Shown one piece after another: positions 1-7,604 of a DNA stretch of 26,575 bases; the stretch's first letter is position 1, and every line of letters starts with the position of its first letter. The stretch lies in the NCBI GenBank assembly GCA_002435955.1, contig DIWZ01000041.1, forward strand, positions 120,825-147,399. Direction: 5' to 3'. Both the position numbers and the translations under genes were made by a program. This DNA comes from Pelobacter sp. UBA6093 (GTDB lineage Bacteria; Desulfobacterota; Desulfuromonadia; Desulfuromonadales; Syntrophotaleaceae). Below the pieces are notes generated by a model, which saw nothing but the letters and a program-made list of their open reading frames with translations, made no database searches and was not told where the DNA came from.

Positions 1-42
1 CACCGCTTCAATGCTGATGGCTTTAATCGCAAATAGGCTTTG

Positions 43-615
43 CTATCCGAACAACTCCCTTTCCACCAGGTCGCAAATGATGTGAATGATCGCCCCATGA
101 GCGCCCTGAATGTACGGGGTATAGTCAACTGGAACGGTGAGATTGATGTCGCAGATGCCGGCAATGTTGCCGCCGTCCCGCCCCAAAAGGCCGATGGTTT
201 TGCAACCAGCCTGGTTGGCAGCGGTCAGCGCATGGAATACGTTGTTGGATTTGCCGCTGGTGGAGATGCCGATCACCACATCCCCGGGATGAGCCAGGGC
301 CTCCACCTGCCGTTTGAATATTTCGTCGAAACCGTAGTCGTTACCCACCGCGGTCAGGATGGAACTATCGGTGGTCAGGGCAATGGCCGGCAGCGCCTTG
401 CGCTCCAACAGAAACCGTCCGACCAGCTCAGCGGCAAAATGCTGGGCATCGGCCGCCGACCCACCGTTACCCAAGATGAGAACTTTATTCCCCTGCTTCA
501 GGGCATCGGTTATAGCGCGGCAGGCCGATAAAATTGCGTCGGACTTCGTTTCGGAAACGGTACGGAGCGTTTCCTGGAGCTTTTCAAAGTGACTTTTTAT
601 ATCTTCAATGGTCAT
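43..615 (-). CDS. gmhA: D-sedoheptulose 7-phosphate isomerase (GmhA)
   Basis: A 190-residue SIS-domain protein of normal GmhA length. The family converts D-sedoheptulose 7-phosphate to D-glycero-D-manno-heptose 7-phosphate, the first cytosolic step toward the ADP-heptose used in the LPS inner core. The phosphate-sugar loop is seen at residues 49-59 (GNGGSAADAQH) with ISTSGKS at 117-123. H59, E63 and the C-terminal histidines (H173/H178) fit the family's metal and catalytic positions. ATG 613-615 is preceded by an AGGA-like ribosome site. It is the last gene of the minus-strand series. Its leader is unusual because a 17-unit heptamer tract begins 13 nt upstream of the start codon. The heptose precursor role suits an LPS cluster. 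The remaining GmhB/HldE steps are not in the window. DiaA-like SIS proteins are the main alternative, but context favours GmhA. Confidence 0.93.
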   Translation of the reverse strand: MTIEDIKSHFEKLQETLRTVSETKSDAILSACRAITDALKQGNKVLILGNGGSAADAQHFAAELVGRFLLERKALPAIALTTDSSILTAVGNDYGFDEIFKRQVEALAHPGDVVIGISTSGKSNNVFHALTAANQAGCKTIGLLGRDGGNIAGICDINLTVPVDYTPYIQGAHGAIIHIICDLVERELFG

Positions 616-628
616 ATTTTTCCTGTTC

Positions 629-806
629 GGCTATCGGCTATCGGCTATCGGCTATCGGCTATCGGCTGGCGGCTGGCGGCTGGCGGCTGGCGGCTATCGG
701 CTGGCGGCTGGCGGCTGGCGGCTGGCGGCTGGCGGCTGGCGGCTGGCGGCCCAGCTTTTCCTCTTGCCCCTCGCCGATTGCCGATTGCCGATCGCCGATC
801 GCCGAG
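629..806. repeat. Heptamer repeat element, copy A (inverted arms)
   Basis: The left arm, 629-747, is 17 perfect 7-bp units: five GGCTATC, four GGCTGGC, one GGCTATC, seven GGCTGGC. After a 28-bp spacer, the right arm at 771-806 holds GATTGCC twice and GATCGCC twice. Read on the other strand these are GGCAATC and GGCGATC, so both arms follow GGYNATC in opposite orientations and could form an imperfect stem in RNA. The element fills the gap between the end of the phosphoglycosyltransferase gene and the start of gmhA. Long frames through it in all phases arise only because the unit contains no stop. Confidence 0.95.
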
Positions 807-831
807 GTTTTATCCGCGCGCCGGTTGCCTT

Positions 832-2244
832 TCAATAACTTCCCGAACCCACCAAAACGGCCCGAACTGTCTTCAGCAGGATCAGAATATCAAGCCAGAT
901 AGTCCATTTGTCAATGTAATAGAGATCGAGGCGAACGATCTCATCGAAATCTTCGATTCGGTTGCGACCACTGGTCTGCCACATGCCGGTTATACCCGGC
1001 TTGATGCTGATTCTCCGGCGATGCCAGTTTTGGTATTGCGCCACCTCGTCCGGTGTCGGAGGACGGGTCCCGACCAGGCTCATATCCCCTCTCAAAACAT
1101 TCCAGAACTGAGGAAACTCGTCCAGGCTGGTCTTACGCAATAACCTGCCGACCTTGGTAATACGCGGATCGTTTTTAATCTTGAAAATTGCACCATTCAT
1201 TTCATTTTGCGCCATCAACTCCTGCTTACGCGCTTCAGCGTCGATATACATGGAACGAAACTTCCAGCATTTAAACGTTCGCCCACTTTGCCCGACCCGC
1301 TCCTGGCCGAAAAAAATCGGTCCGGGAGAATCGCGCTTGATTGCCAGGGCAATAAACGGAAACAACAGCACCAAACCCAACAACCCGCACGCGGCACCCA
1401 TAATATCCATGCAACGTTTCAGAAAAAGCTGCTGTGCATCCAGCGATTTGGTGTGAAAGGTCAAAACAGGAAGATTTCCCTGGAAGAATCCGATATCCAT
1501 TTTGCAACTGGGCATATCGTATAAATCCAACACCATGCGTACGGTGATACCCAACTCCTGAAGCTCCAGCAGAAGATCCTCGACCCCTACCACCATGTCC
1601 TTCGGGAGACAGAAAACGACCTCATCCACCGAGTTTGACTTGCATAATGTCTCCAGATCCTTAATGTGACCCAATACCTGGTGCCCTTCAATCTCATCCA
1701 CCGACACGGACTCGTCCGCCTGGACAAAGCCAATGATCTTCAACCCCCAGTCCGCATGGTCCTCGATCAGTTGATGAAATCTGCGAGCCTTCTCCCGGGT
1801 GCCGACGATCAGCAGGTTACGGATGTTGAACCCTCGCCGACGACTGAAGCCGAGTGCCAGGCGAACCAGGACTTTCTCCAGGGAGAGCAGTAGCAAGGAT
1901 GCCCCGAGAAAAGCCAGGTACAGCCCACGGCTGAACTGGTCGCGGTCGACGAAATAGATGATCGATGCAGTGAGCAGACCACCAAGCAGATGGACATTGA
2001 CCAACCTGCTGACAATGTCGAAGATCGACAACCGGCGGATGGAGGAATAGAGGCCATGGCGGTTGAGCAGATAGAACCAGACGGGAAGAACGGGCACCAG
2101 CACCCATAGATAGTTGCGCAGGGGGAGTAGCCTGCCATGAAATAGGTCCCGGACATGGTAGGCAAACACCAGGGCGGCGCAGATGACACAGACATCCGCC
2201 CACATGGAGAGCTTGTTGAACAGTTTTGCCTGCTGTCTGAGCAT
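832..2244 (-). CDS. Undecaprenyl-phosphate sugar phosphotransferase, WcaJ/WbaP type
   Basis: A 470-residue polyprenyl glycosylphosphotransferase. The family moves a sugar-1-phosphate from a UDP-sugar to undecaprenyl phosphate on the inner membrane and so starts O-antigen or exopolysaccharide chains. About four hydrophobic segments occupy residues 14-125. A Rossmann-like middle follows, with LLIVGTR at 144-150, then a further membrane segment near 281-303 and the catalytic bac_transf domain (KFRSM 328-332, TSLDEFPQFWNVLRGDMSL 372-390, GTRP 392-395, KPGITG 415-420). The start at 2244 was chosen because a perfect AGGAGG lies 5 nt upstream; a start at 2280 would put that site inside the gene. The sugar (glucose, galactose or another) cannot be read from sequence. 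Copy A of the heptamer element begins 25 nt after its stop. Confidence 0.92.
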   Translation of the reverse strand: MLRQQAKLFNKLSMWADVCVICAALVFAYHVRDLFHGRLLPLRNYLWVLVPVLPVWFYLLNRHGLYSSIRRLSIFDIVSRLVNVHLLGGLLTASIIYFVDRDQFSRGLYLAFLGASLLLLSLEKVLVRLALGFSRRRGFNIRNLLIVGTREKARRFHQLIEDHADWGLKIIGFVQADESVSVDEIEGHQVLGHIKDLETLCKSNSVDEVVFCLPKDMVVGVEDLLLELQELGITVRMVLDLYDMPSCKMDIGFFQGNLPVLTFHTKSLDAQQLFLKRCMDIMGAACGLLGLVLLFPFIALAIKRDSPGPIFFGQERVGQSGRTFKCWKFRSMYIDAEARKQELMAQNEMNGAIFKIKNDPRITKVGRLLRKTSLDEFPQFWNVLRGDMSLVGTRPPTPDEVAQYQNWHRRRISIKPGITGMWQTSGRNRIEDFDEIVRLDLYYIDKWTIWLDILILLKTVRAVLVGSGSY

Positions 2245-2249
2245 AACAG

Positions 2250-2255
2250 CCTCCT
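2250..2255 (-). promoter_or_regulatory. Ribosome binding site deciding the phosphotransferase start
   Basis: The minus strand reads AGGAGG, a full Shine-Dalgarno match, 5 nt before ATG 2244-2242. It lies inside the longer reading frame that begins at 2280 and so argues for the shorter protein. Confidence 0.8.
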
Positions 2256-2415
2256 CGGCTGAATGAAAAATACCTCGCAAGAGGCGGGGTATGAGCAGCC
2301 TACAACCAAAAGCAATTTACGCAACATGCATTCAGGGGCACAAAGTTAGGCAGTGCTATAGGGGCCTGCTTTTCTTGGACATTGCTTTGGGGTGATGTTC
2401 CCTCTGTGTCAGGAG

Positions 2416-2745
2416 ATGAAAACGACCAAAAGAACAAGAACGAAACAGCCACTGGGCCCTAGGCCGAAGGACAGCACTGGAGTGTCGGTCGCAAGAGCGA
2501 AGTTGTCCTACGGTTGCTGCGGGGTGAATCTGTCGACGCACTTTCCCGCGGACTGAATGTCGGAATCTACCACCTGGAGCAGAAGCGGAAGAAAGCGTTG
2601 TCCGGAAACGATGAATCATTGAAAAGCGCCAGAACGGTCCGCTTCAAGCCGAACGCTACCATGCCATGCGCCGGATCGGCTAATTGACCATGGAGAACGA
2701 ACTGCTCTGGGAACGGGTGAGAAAATCCGACCTAAAGGGCATGAC
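2416..2745 (+). pseudogene. Transposase (IS3-type OrfA-like) relic
   Basis: This is the only plus-strand coding signal in the window, in a 520-bp gap, and it is broken. Frame 2463-2685 reads VGRKSEVVLRLLRGES, then VDALSRGLNVGIYHLEQ, RKKALSG and DESLK. This is the helix-turn-helix start of small insertion-sequence OrfA proteins. The frame then shifts near 2640, and another phase continues RRIG, stop, LTMENELLWERVRKS, where the family has RRIGELTMENELL; a glutamate codon has become TAA. A possible original start is ATG 2416 (MKTTKRTRTKQP), with a frameshift near 2460. At least three lesions make it dead. No partner OrfB, terminal inverted repeats or target duplication is visible. The exact IS family is inferred from memory of the motif. 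Confidence 0.75.
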
Positions 2746-2767
2746 GGCAAGATCATCACCTGGCAGA

Positions 2768-3907
2768 TTAAGGATCAGACAATAAAAGGTTGTATACATC
2801 TAAGCACTTTTCGACCATTTCCTGTGACGAAAATTTTTTGGATTTAGCTAGAGAAGCCCGCCCCATTTCGTTTCTCAAATTATCATCACAACTAAGAGTG
2901 GACAAAAACTTACCCATTTGTTCTACATCGTTACAAGGAGCGATAAAACCATTTTTACCAGGCGTAATTACCATATCAGCTCCCCCAACTTGTGTCGACA
3001 CCAGAGGCAGTCCATTAAAAAGAGCGTCGAGCAACACATAAGGGAAGCCTTCATATGAGCTAGAAAGAGCAAAGATATCGAAAACTTCCATCAAATTTTC
3101 ATGATTAATATACCCCGGCCACACAACTAGGGATGCCAATCCTAACTTCTCAGCATCTTCCATAAGTTGTTGCCTCAAAGGTCCATCACCCACCATTACA
3201 AGACGAACATTACTGACGCGCTTAACAACCTCTGCAAAAGCGCCCAACAAAACATGTGGAGCTTTTTGTTCGACGAGGCGAGTAACCGTTCCAATTAAGA
3301 CCTCATTGTCACTAACACCCCATGCATAGCGAAAATCATGCCGGCAGTTTGATGTTTTTTTTACTGATTTATCAATCCCATTAGGAATTAAAAAGGTTTT
3401 ATGACTAGGAATTCTCAAGCTGTTTTCAGCGTGTGTCTTTTCTGAATGAGATGTCACAATAACCGCATTCCCAACATGCGCAAAAATTCTTTCTGCTCGG
3501 GAATATAGAAAGGATTCAAACCAACTTAAACTAGTGTCCATAGTGACAAAAGCGTGCGCTGAATAAACTTTTGCCTTTATTCCTACACCAATCAAGAGTC
3601 TAGCCAACGCACCGCCTTTTGAACTATGACCATGTACAATATCAAACGGTCCATTGTCTCTAGCGTACTGCCTAATCTTCAAATATGAGGAAAAATCTAA
3701 AAGGCCCGGCTTGCGAATCATGGGGATAGAAACCAACTTAACAGACAGCTTGGCAAGCTTTTTAAGACCCTCATCAAGAATAGGGTCCATTCTATTTAGC
3801 GAATAAACCAGATGGACATCTATCCCTTTATCATGGAGACCGCAACACAGGTCCACAACATGACGCGCAGCCCCCCCTCCAGCCTCCAAAATCATCAGTA
3901 CGCGCAT
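2768..3907 (-). CDS. Glycosyltransferase family 4
   Basis: A 379-residue GT-B glycosyltransferase expected to add one sugar to the growing lipid-linked O-chain at the cytoplasmic face. The N-terminal GGGAARHVVDL (10-20) is the typical acceptor-domain glycine stretch. VHGHSSKGG (91-99) and IPNGID (174-179) follow, and the donor domain has GTVTRLVEQK (206-215), MVGDGP (238-243) and the YEGFPYVLLDALFNGLPLV block (285-303). The usual E-x7-E donor motif appears as E286 to D294, a conservative change. The gene is AT-rich, like the rest of the variable block, and is the last gene of that block before the transposase relic. A 225-bp AT-rich gap upstream (3908-4132) holds nothing I recognise. Donor and acceptor cannot be assigned. 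Confidence 0.9.
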   Translation of the reverse strand: MRVLMILEAGGGAARHVVDLCCGLHDKGIDVHLVYSLNRMDPILDEGLKKLAKLSVKLVSIPMIRKPGLLDFSSYLKIRQYARDNGPFDIVHGHSSKGGALARLLIGVGIKAKVYSAHAFVTMDTSLSWFESFLYSRAERIFAHVGNAVIVTSHSEKTHAENSLRIPSHKTFLIPNGIDKSVKKTSNCRHDFRYAWGVSDNEVLIGTVTRLVEQKAPHVLLGAFAEVVKRVSNVRLVMVGDGPLRQQLMEDAEKLGLASLVVWPGYINHENLMEVFDIFALSSSYEGFPYVLLDALFNGLPLVSTQVGGADMVITPGKNGFIAPCNDVEQMGKFLSTLSCDDNLRNEMGRASLAKSKKFSSQEMVEKCLDVYNLLLSDP

Positions 3908-4132
3908 ACTATAAATCGTTCCCGATCAATAAATTGATGCAACTGTTAAAAAGGCGGACGTACCCAAAGAACGGATTTCTAAATGAATAAACTTTATTTT
4001 TCTGATGGCTCATGTTCGTAGTTATTTTTGAATTATCCGGCGGAAACCTTATCGATTAGTGGACCTAAACGAAGGAGCTTTATATATATTGATAAACACA
4101 AATACAAGCAGGCGAATTATTTAAACTAAATA

Positions 4133-4864
4133 CTATGGAAGGAACAAAAATCTCCGAAAGCGTAATAAACGCAAAGAAACCATAACCAGAGAAAGCACTA
4201 AAAAAAACCTTAAATTGAAGATTTTCCAGATACAAGAAGGTTTCATTTGCGTTACCGTTGACTCATGCCGGCGATAAATCAAGAGCGGACAAGGGAGAAA
4301 ACGAACCTCGCCAACCATTGTACAGGCCAGCCCAATCCACCGGTCATGCATATATGAAAACGGTGGAAAAGGTAAAATAAAGTCTTTGCATTCTTTGCGG
4401 ATCGCCATGCAACATCCCAAAAAAGAATTTTTGTAGAAATTCTTTAAAAATCCAGGGCCGCTATTTCTCCACTTAAAGTATGACTCATGCATTATTTCTT
4501 CTTTTTCATTTGCCACCTTGGCATCAGTAACAACAGCCAAAACCCGTGAGCTAATGAAACAATCAATAACATATTGGACTTTATTCGGTAGCCAGAGATC
4601 ATCTTGATCAGCAAAAAAAATATAATCACCCCTAGCTTCACCTACTGATTTTTCAAATGATTTTAAGGGACCAATATTTTTTTTATTTTCCAATAAACGA
4701 ATTCTTGGGTCATGCATCGAATCAATAATCACAACAGTATTGTCTTCAGACGCATCATTAACAATGACAATTTCGTCATCATCACCCAGTTGTTTTAAGA
4801 TGGATTCCAATTGCCGCTCAAGAAACTGTTCACCATTAAATACCGCCATACAAACTGAAATCAT
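4133..4864 (-). CDS. Glycosyltransferase family 2 (rhamnosyltransferase-like)
   Basis: A 243-residue GT-A enzyme. It opens directly with the nucleotide-binding strand (MISVCMAVFNGEQFLERQL, 1-19). NDAS at 36-39 and ADQDD at 85-89 (the DxD metal site) follow, then NSFLGCCMAIRK near 146-156 and MHDRWIGL at 172-179. This set resembles the group often annotated alpha-1,3-rhamnosyltransferase. The dTDP-rhamnose operon in the same locus agrees, but the specificity is inferred. The tail is short, hydrophobic and basic, and may sit on the membrane. No strong Shine-Dalgarno sequence is seen. Directly upstream lies a dead ManB fragment rather than an intact neighbour. Confidence 0.88.
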   Translation of the reverse strand: MISVCMAVFNGEQFLERQLESILKQLGDDDEIVIVNDASEDNTVVIIDSMHDPRIRLLENKKNIGPLKSFEKSVGEARGDYIFFADQDDLWLPNKVQYVIDCFISSRVLAVVTDAKVANEKEEIMHESYFKWRNSGPGFLKNFYKNSFLGCCMAIRKECKDFILPFPPFSYMHDRWIGLACTMVGEVRFLPCPLLIYRRHESTVTQMKPSCIWKIFNLRFFLVLSLVMVSLRLLRFRRFLFLP

Positions 4865-4945
4865 TAAAACCTCAAATGTCTCAATTATTTCTAATTAACC
4901 TCTTGAAGGCAACATCACCAGAGGATAAAAACCTAAATCAGTTCG

Positions 4946-5190
4946 TTATTTCTGCTCGATCCAAAATAGTATTTCCAAATTCTTCAGATCTAGGAGTGCA
5001 GTATTCTCCCTGGTTTCGATATTCAAGCGCAAAATCGTTTCCGTATTTGAAGAACGCAGATTAAACACCAATCAGGGAATTCCATACTTAAGCCATCGGT
5101 CCGATCAACGATCAGCGGTTCGCCCGCATAATGCTCTTCAACATGTTTAATCGCGGACGGTGGATTCTCAGGATAGCGCTTTAACTCCCT
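4946..5190 (-). pseudogene. Phosphomannomutase (ManB/CpsG) C-terminal fragment, broken
   Basis: The 437-bp gap between the GT2 and the epimerase is not empty. On the minus strand one phase (about 5190-5085) reads LKRYPENPPSAIKHVEEHY, then AGEPLIVDRTDGLSMEFPDW. After a 1-bp loss another phase continues FNLRSSNTETILRLNIETR to a stop at 4946-4948. This closely follows the C-terminal phosphate-binding domain of CpsG/ManB phosphomannomutases (VDRTDGISM...FADWRFNLR.SNTEPVVRLN). The rest of the enzyme, including the active-site serine domain, is absent. The intact enzyme makes mannose 1-phosphate for GDP-mannose. At 5215-5280 an additional short frame (HGPSIENIDLKDVDRKYF) is present that I do not recognise. 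Confidence 0.85.
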
Positions 5191-5301
5191 TCAACAACAG
5201 ATTCTGCGGAAGAGGCGAAATATTTTCTATCAACGTCTTTCAAATCAATATTCTCTATAGACGGACCGTGGAGTTGTAGAGTCAAACAACCTATTTCATG
5301 A

Positions 5302-6237
5302 TTATGGGTGACCATCGCTCTGCTTCATCCACTCAAGTGTTAGTCCCAAACCCTGCCTAAAACTATTTTCAGGCTTCCACTGAAGACAACGACATGCCCG
5401 CTCAATATCAAGGACATTAACTGGAACATCAAGAGCACGGCCCGGAGTGTATTTTCGTTCCACCGATCGTCCAAGCAAGTTTTCAATCTCATCAAGAATT
5501 TCGTTGAGGCTGTACCCTTTTCCACTCCCGATGTTGAAAAGACGTTCATTGCCATCATAGTCGATTGACTTAACCATGGCATCGACAACATCACGTACGT
5601 AGACATAATCTCGTACGACGCTGCCATCGCCCCAAATTTCAATTGTTTCGCCCTTTAATGCTTTATCCAGAAAGACCGCAACAGCCCCCTGAGCACCCGT
5701 AACCCGCTGGCGCTCTCCAAAGGGATTTGCTAAACGCAAAACGCAATAATTGAGTCCATACAAGGTGTGATAAAGATGAAGATATTTTTCGATGGTGAGT
5801 TTGGTTATTCCATAGGAACAAAGAGGACTTGTTGGATGGCTTTCTTTTATTGGGATTGCTTCGGGAATTCCGTAAACTGTTCCACCCGAGGACAGGAAAA
5901 TGACCTTATTGACCTTTGCCTTTTTTGCAATGTTCAACAAGTTAAGAGTACTGAGTACATTCGTTTGTACATCATAGATCGGGTCGTCGTTGGAAGACTT
6001 CGGCAAGGTGGTAGAAACGAGATGATAGATAACATCACAACCGGACACTGCGTGGGCAATGTCGTCTGAATTAGCAAATTCGCCTTCAATCCACTCTACA
6101 TTTTCGGCCTCAGAAAATGCCCTGAAACGTTTTAGATCTGGCCGGTCGAATATGCGAACGGAATGCCCCTTAATAAGCAAAGCATCACAAAAGTGCGATC
6201 CCAGGAATCCGCCACCGCCTAAAATCAAGCATTTCAT
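5302..6237 (-). CDS. NAD-dependent sugar-nucleotide epimerase/dehydratase (GalE-like)
   Basis: A 311-residue short-chain dehydrogenase-type enzyme that should act on a nucleotide sugar in the cytosol, most simply a UDP-glucose/UDP-GlcNAc 4-epimerase. Seen (numbering from the TTG one codon upstream): the NAD loop GGGGFLGS at 8-15, D32 at the end of strand 2, SSGGTVYG at 117-124, and the catalytic YGITK pair Y143/K147. The C-terminal half has NPFGERQ, WGDGSVVRDYVYV and the NIGSG motif typical of extended SDR epimerases. ATG 6237-6235 overlaps the stop of the upstream GT4 by one base (TGATG), so the pair is translationally coupled. Specificity is open; 4-epimerase is the likeliest reading, and a 4,6-dehydratase or C4 reductase is possible. 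Confidence 0.86.
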   Translation of the reverse strand: MKCLILGGGGFLGSHFCDALLIKGHSVRIFDRPDLKRFRAFSEAENVEWIEGEFANSDDIAHAVSGCDVIYHLVSTTLPKSSNDDPIYDVQTNVLSTLNLLNIAKKAKVNKVIFLSSGGTVYGIPEAIPIKESHPTSPLCSYGITKLTIEKYLHLYHTLYGLNYCVLRLANPFGERQRVTGAQGAVAVFLDKALKGETIEIWGDGSVVRDYVYVRDVVDAMVKSIDYDGNERLFNIGSGKGYSLNEILDEIENLLGRSVERKYTPGRALDVPVNVLDIERACRCLQWKPENSFRQGLGLTLEWMKQSDGHP

Positions 6238-7601
6238 CAAGATATCCGTTTCTCTTTAAATATTTCGTCGTAAATAATCAATAATTCTCCAGCGTACTCA
6301 GCTACAGATTTAGGTTTCCTTGCATTTTTTGCAAGAGTCCCCAGCAAAGCCCTATTTTCATGAAGTTGATTGATCAGCGTTGCGAGTTCTTTCTCATCTC
6401 CAGGCTCGAACAAAAGTCCGTTTTCACCGTGAGCAACTGCTTCGGACATACCTCCGAGATTTGAGGCAATTACAGGGCACCCGGCGGCTTGAGCAGAATA
6501 AATGACAAGAGGTGTATTTTCATACCAGATCGACGGAACGACTAGCACGTCCAGACCTGAAAAAACTTCCCCAATTTCGGCATTCGGAAAAGTACCACAA
6601 AAAGAAATTCTGCCATCACCACTAGCAAGAGCTCTGAGTTCAGAGACATAGACAGGAAAATCTTCGATCCGTCCATAAATCTTAACTTCAATATCCTTAC
6701 AATCAGGCAATGACCTTATGGCTTTTATCAGAACATGAGCGCCTTTATGTTCATAAAGAGTCCCCATAAAACCGATGCGAAGTTTTTTTGCTGAACCTTT
6801 ATTTATACCCCGCTCAACATTTTGCAGATTAATTCCATATGGACTATAGGTCATTATCTCGGTAGACAAACCGTTCTTTATAAGAATTTCACCCATAAGC
6901 CTTGTAGGATAAACGACCCTATCCAATTGATTCATTCGTGACATCAAAAACGATGGCCGCTGAGACAGCGCTTTAATAAATGAAAAGTACCATATGCTAG
7001 GCAACATTCCTTTGTTTATACCCCAAATAACCAAATCAAGAATCCAGTTTGGAGTTTTTTTAATGATACTATATATTCTAGGCGATTGAGTCACTGAAAC
7101 GTAGTGTTTGAGACAATTTACATTGTTGCGGATAGAACCTGAACATAAAGAATTATCAGGCATCCGAAGTTGGCTCATAGGGCAAACAAACCAGAAATCT
7201 GTGGGGGTAATAACTATTGGAATATCCAACTCTTTACAAACATCAATTGCTGACGCTGAAAGCCTTGCTAAATGAAAAACATGAATAATATCTGGCTTTT
7301 CCTTTAACAAAAACTCCCTAAAGTAATGAGCAAATAGTTTATTGTTATACTCCAATTCAACAAGATTGGTCTGTTCGGCCATAGGTACAAATGCGTGACG
7401 AAATCTATGAACCTTTAGCCCCTCATATATATAACTGTCAAAACGAGAGGTATCCTCTAATTCCATTTTTTCCGGGAAACCGGTAAACACAGAAACTTTA
7501 TGCCCAGATCGTTGAAATTCTTTTGCTGTATCAAAAGTTAACACCTCTGTACCAGATGAAAATTCAGGGAAAAATTGATGTGTCGTAAGCAGTATTTTCA
7601 A
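6237..7601 (-). CDS. Glycosyltransferase family 4, TTG start
   Basis: A 454-residue GT-B transferase. The N-terminal THQFFPEFSSGTEVLTFD (7-24) is the acceptor-domain loop. The donor domain has RIGFMGTLYEHKGAHVLI, KIYGR and a VVPSIWYENTPLVIYSAQ block near residue 370. In that block the second residue of the usual E-x7-E motif is serine; I believe a related subfamily shares this. The first codon is TTG (7601-7599), 3 nt after the stop of the preceding GT2. The next in-frame ATG is near codon 46 and would delete the conserved N-terminal loop, so TTG is favoured. GGGG about 8 nt upstream may serve as ribosome site. It shares its stop region with the epimerase start. The role is O-chain assembly; the sugar is unknown. 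Confidence 0.88.
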   Translation of the reverse strand: MKILLTTHQFFPEFSSGTEVLTFDTAKEFQRSGHKVSVFTGFPEKMELEDTSRFDSYIYEGLKVHRFRHAFVPMAEQTNLVELEYNNKLFAHYFREFLLKEKPDIIHVFHLARLSASAIDVCKELDIPIVITPTDFWFVCPMSQLRMPDNSLCSGSIRNNVNCLKHYVSVTQSPRIYSIIKKTPNWILDLVIWGINKGMLPSIWYFSFIKALSQRPSFLMSRMNQLDRVVYPTRLMGEILIKNGLSTEIMTYSPYGINLQNVERGINKGSAKKLRIGFMGTLYEHKGAHVLIKAIRSLPDCKDIEVKIYGRIEDFPVYVSELRALASGDGRISFCGTFPNAEIGEVFSGLDVLVVPSIWYENTPLVIYSAQAAGCPVIASNLGGMSEAVAHGENGLLFEPGDEKELATLINQLHENRALLGTLAKNARKPKSVAEYAGELLIIYDEIFKEKRIS

Positions 7602-7604
7602 AAT

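Noticed and set aside
629..806. CRISPR array
   Set aside because: The repeated unit is only 7 bp with no unique spacers and no cas genes nearby.
534..1143. Plus-strand frames encoding repeated Trp-Arg-Leu-Ala-Ala-Gly-Gly and Tyr-Arg-Leu-Ser-Ala-Ile-Gly
   Set aside because: A stop-free 7-bp tandem repeat keeps all three phases open; the frames overlap the real phosphotransferase gene and gmhA and have no ribosome sites.
2356..2619. 87-codon minus-strand frame
   Set aside because: It is the antisense shadow of the plus-strand transposase relic, whose plus-strand translation gives recognisable motifs.
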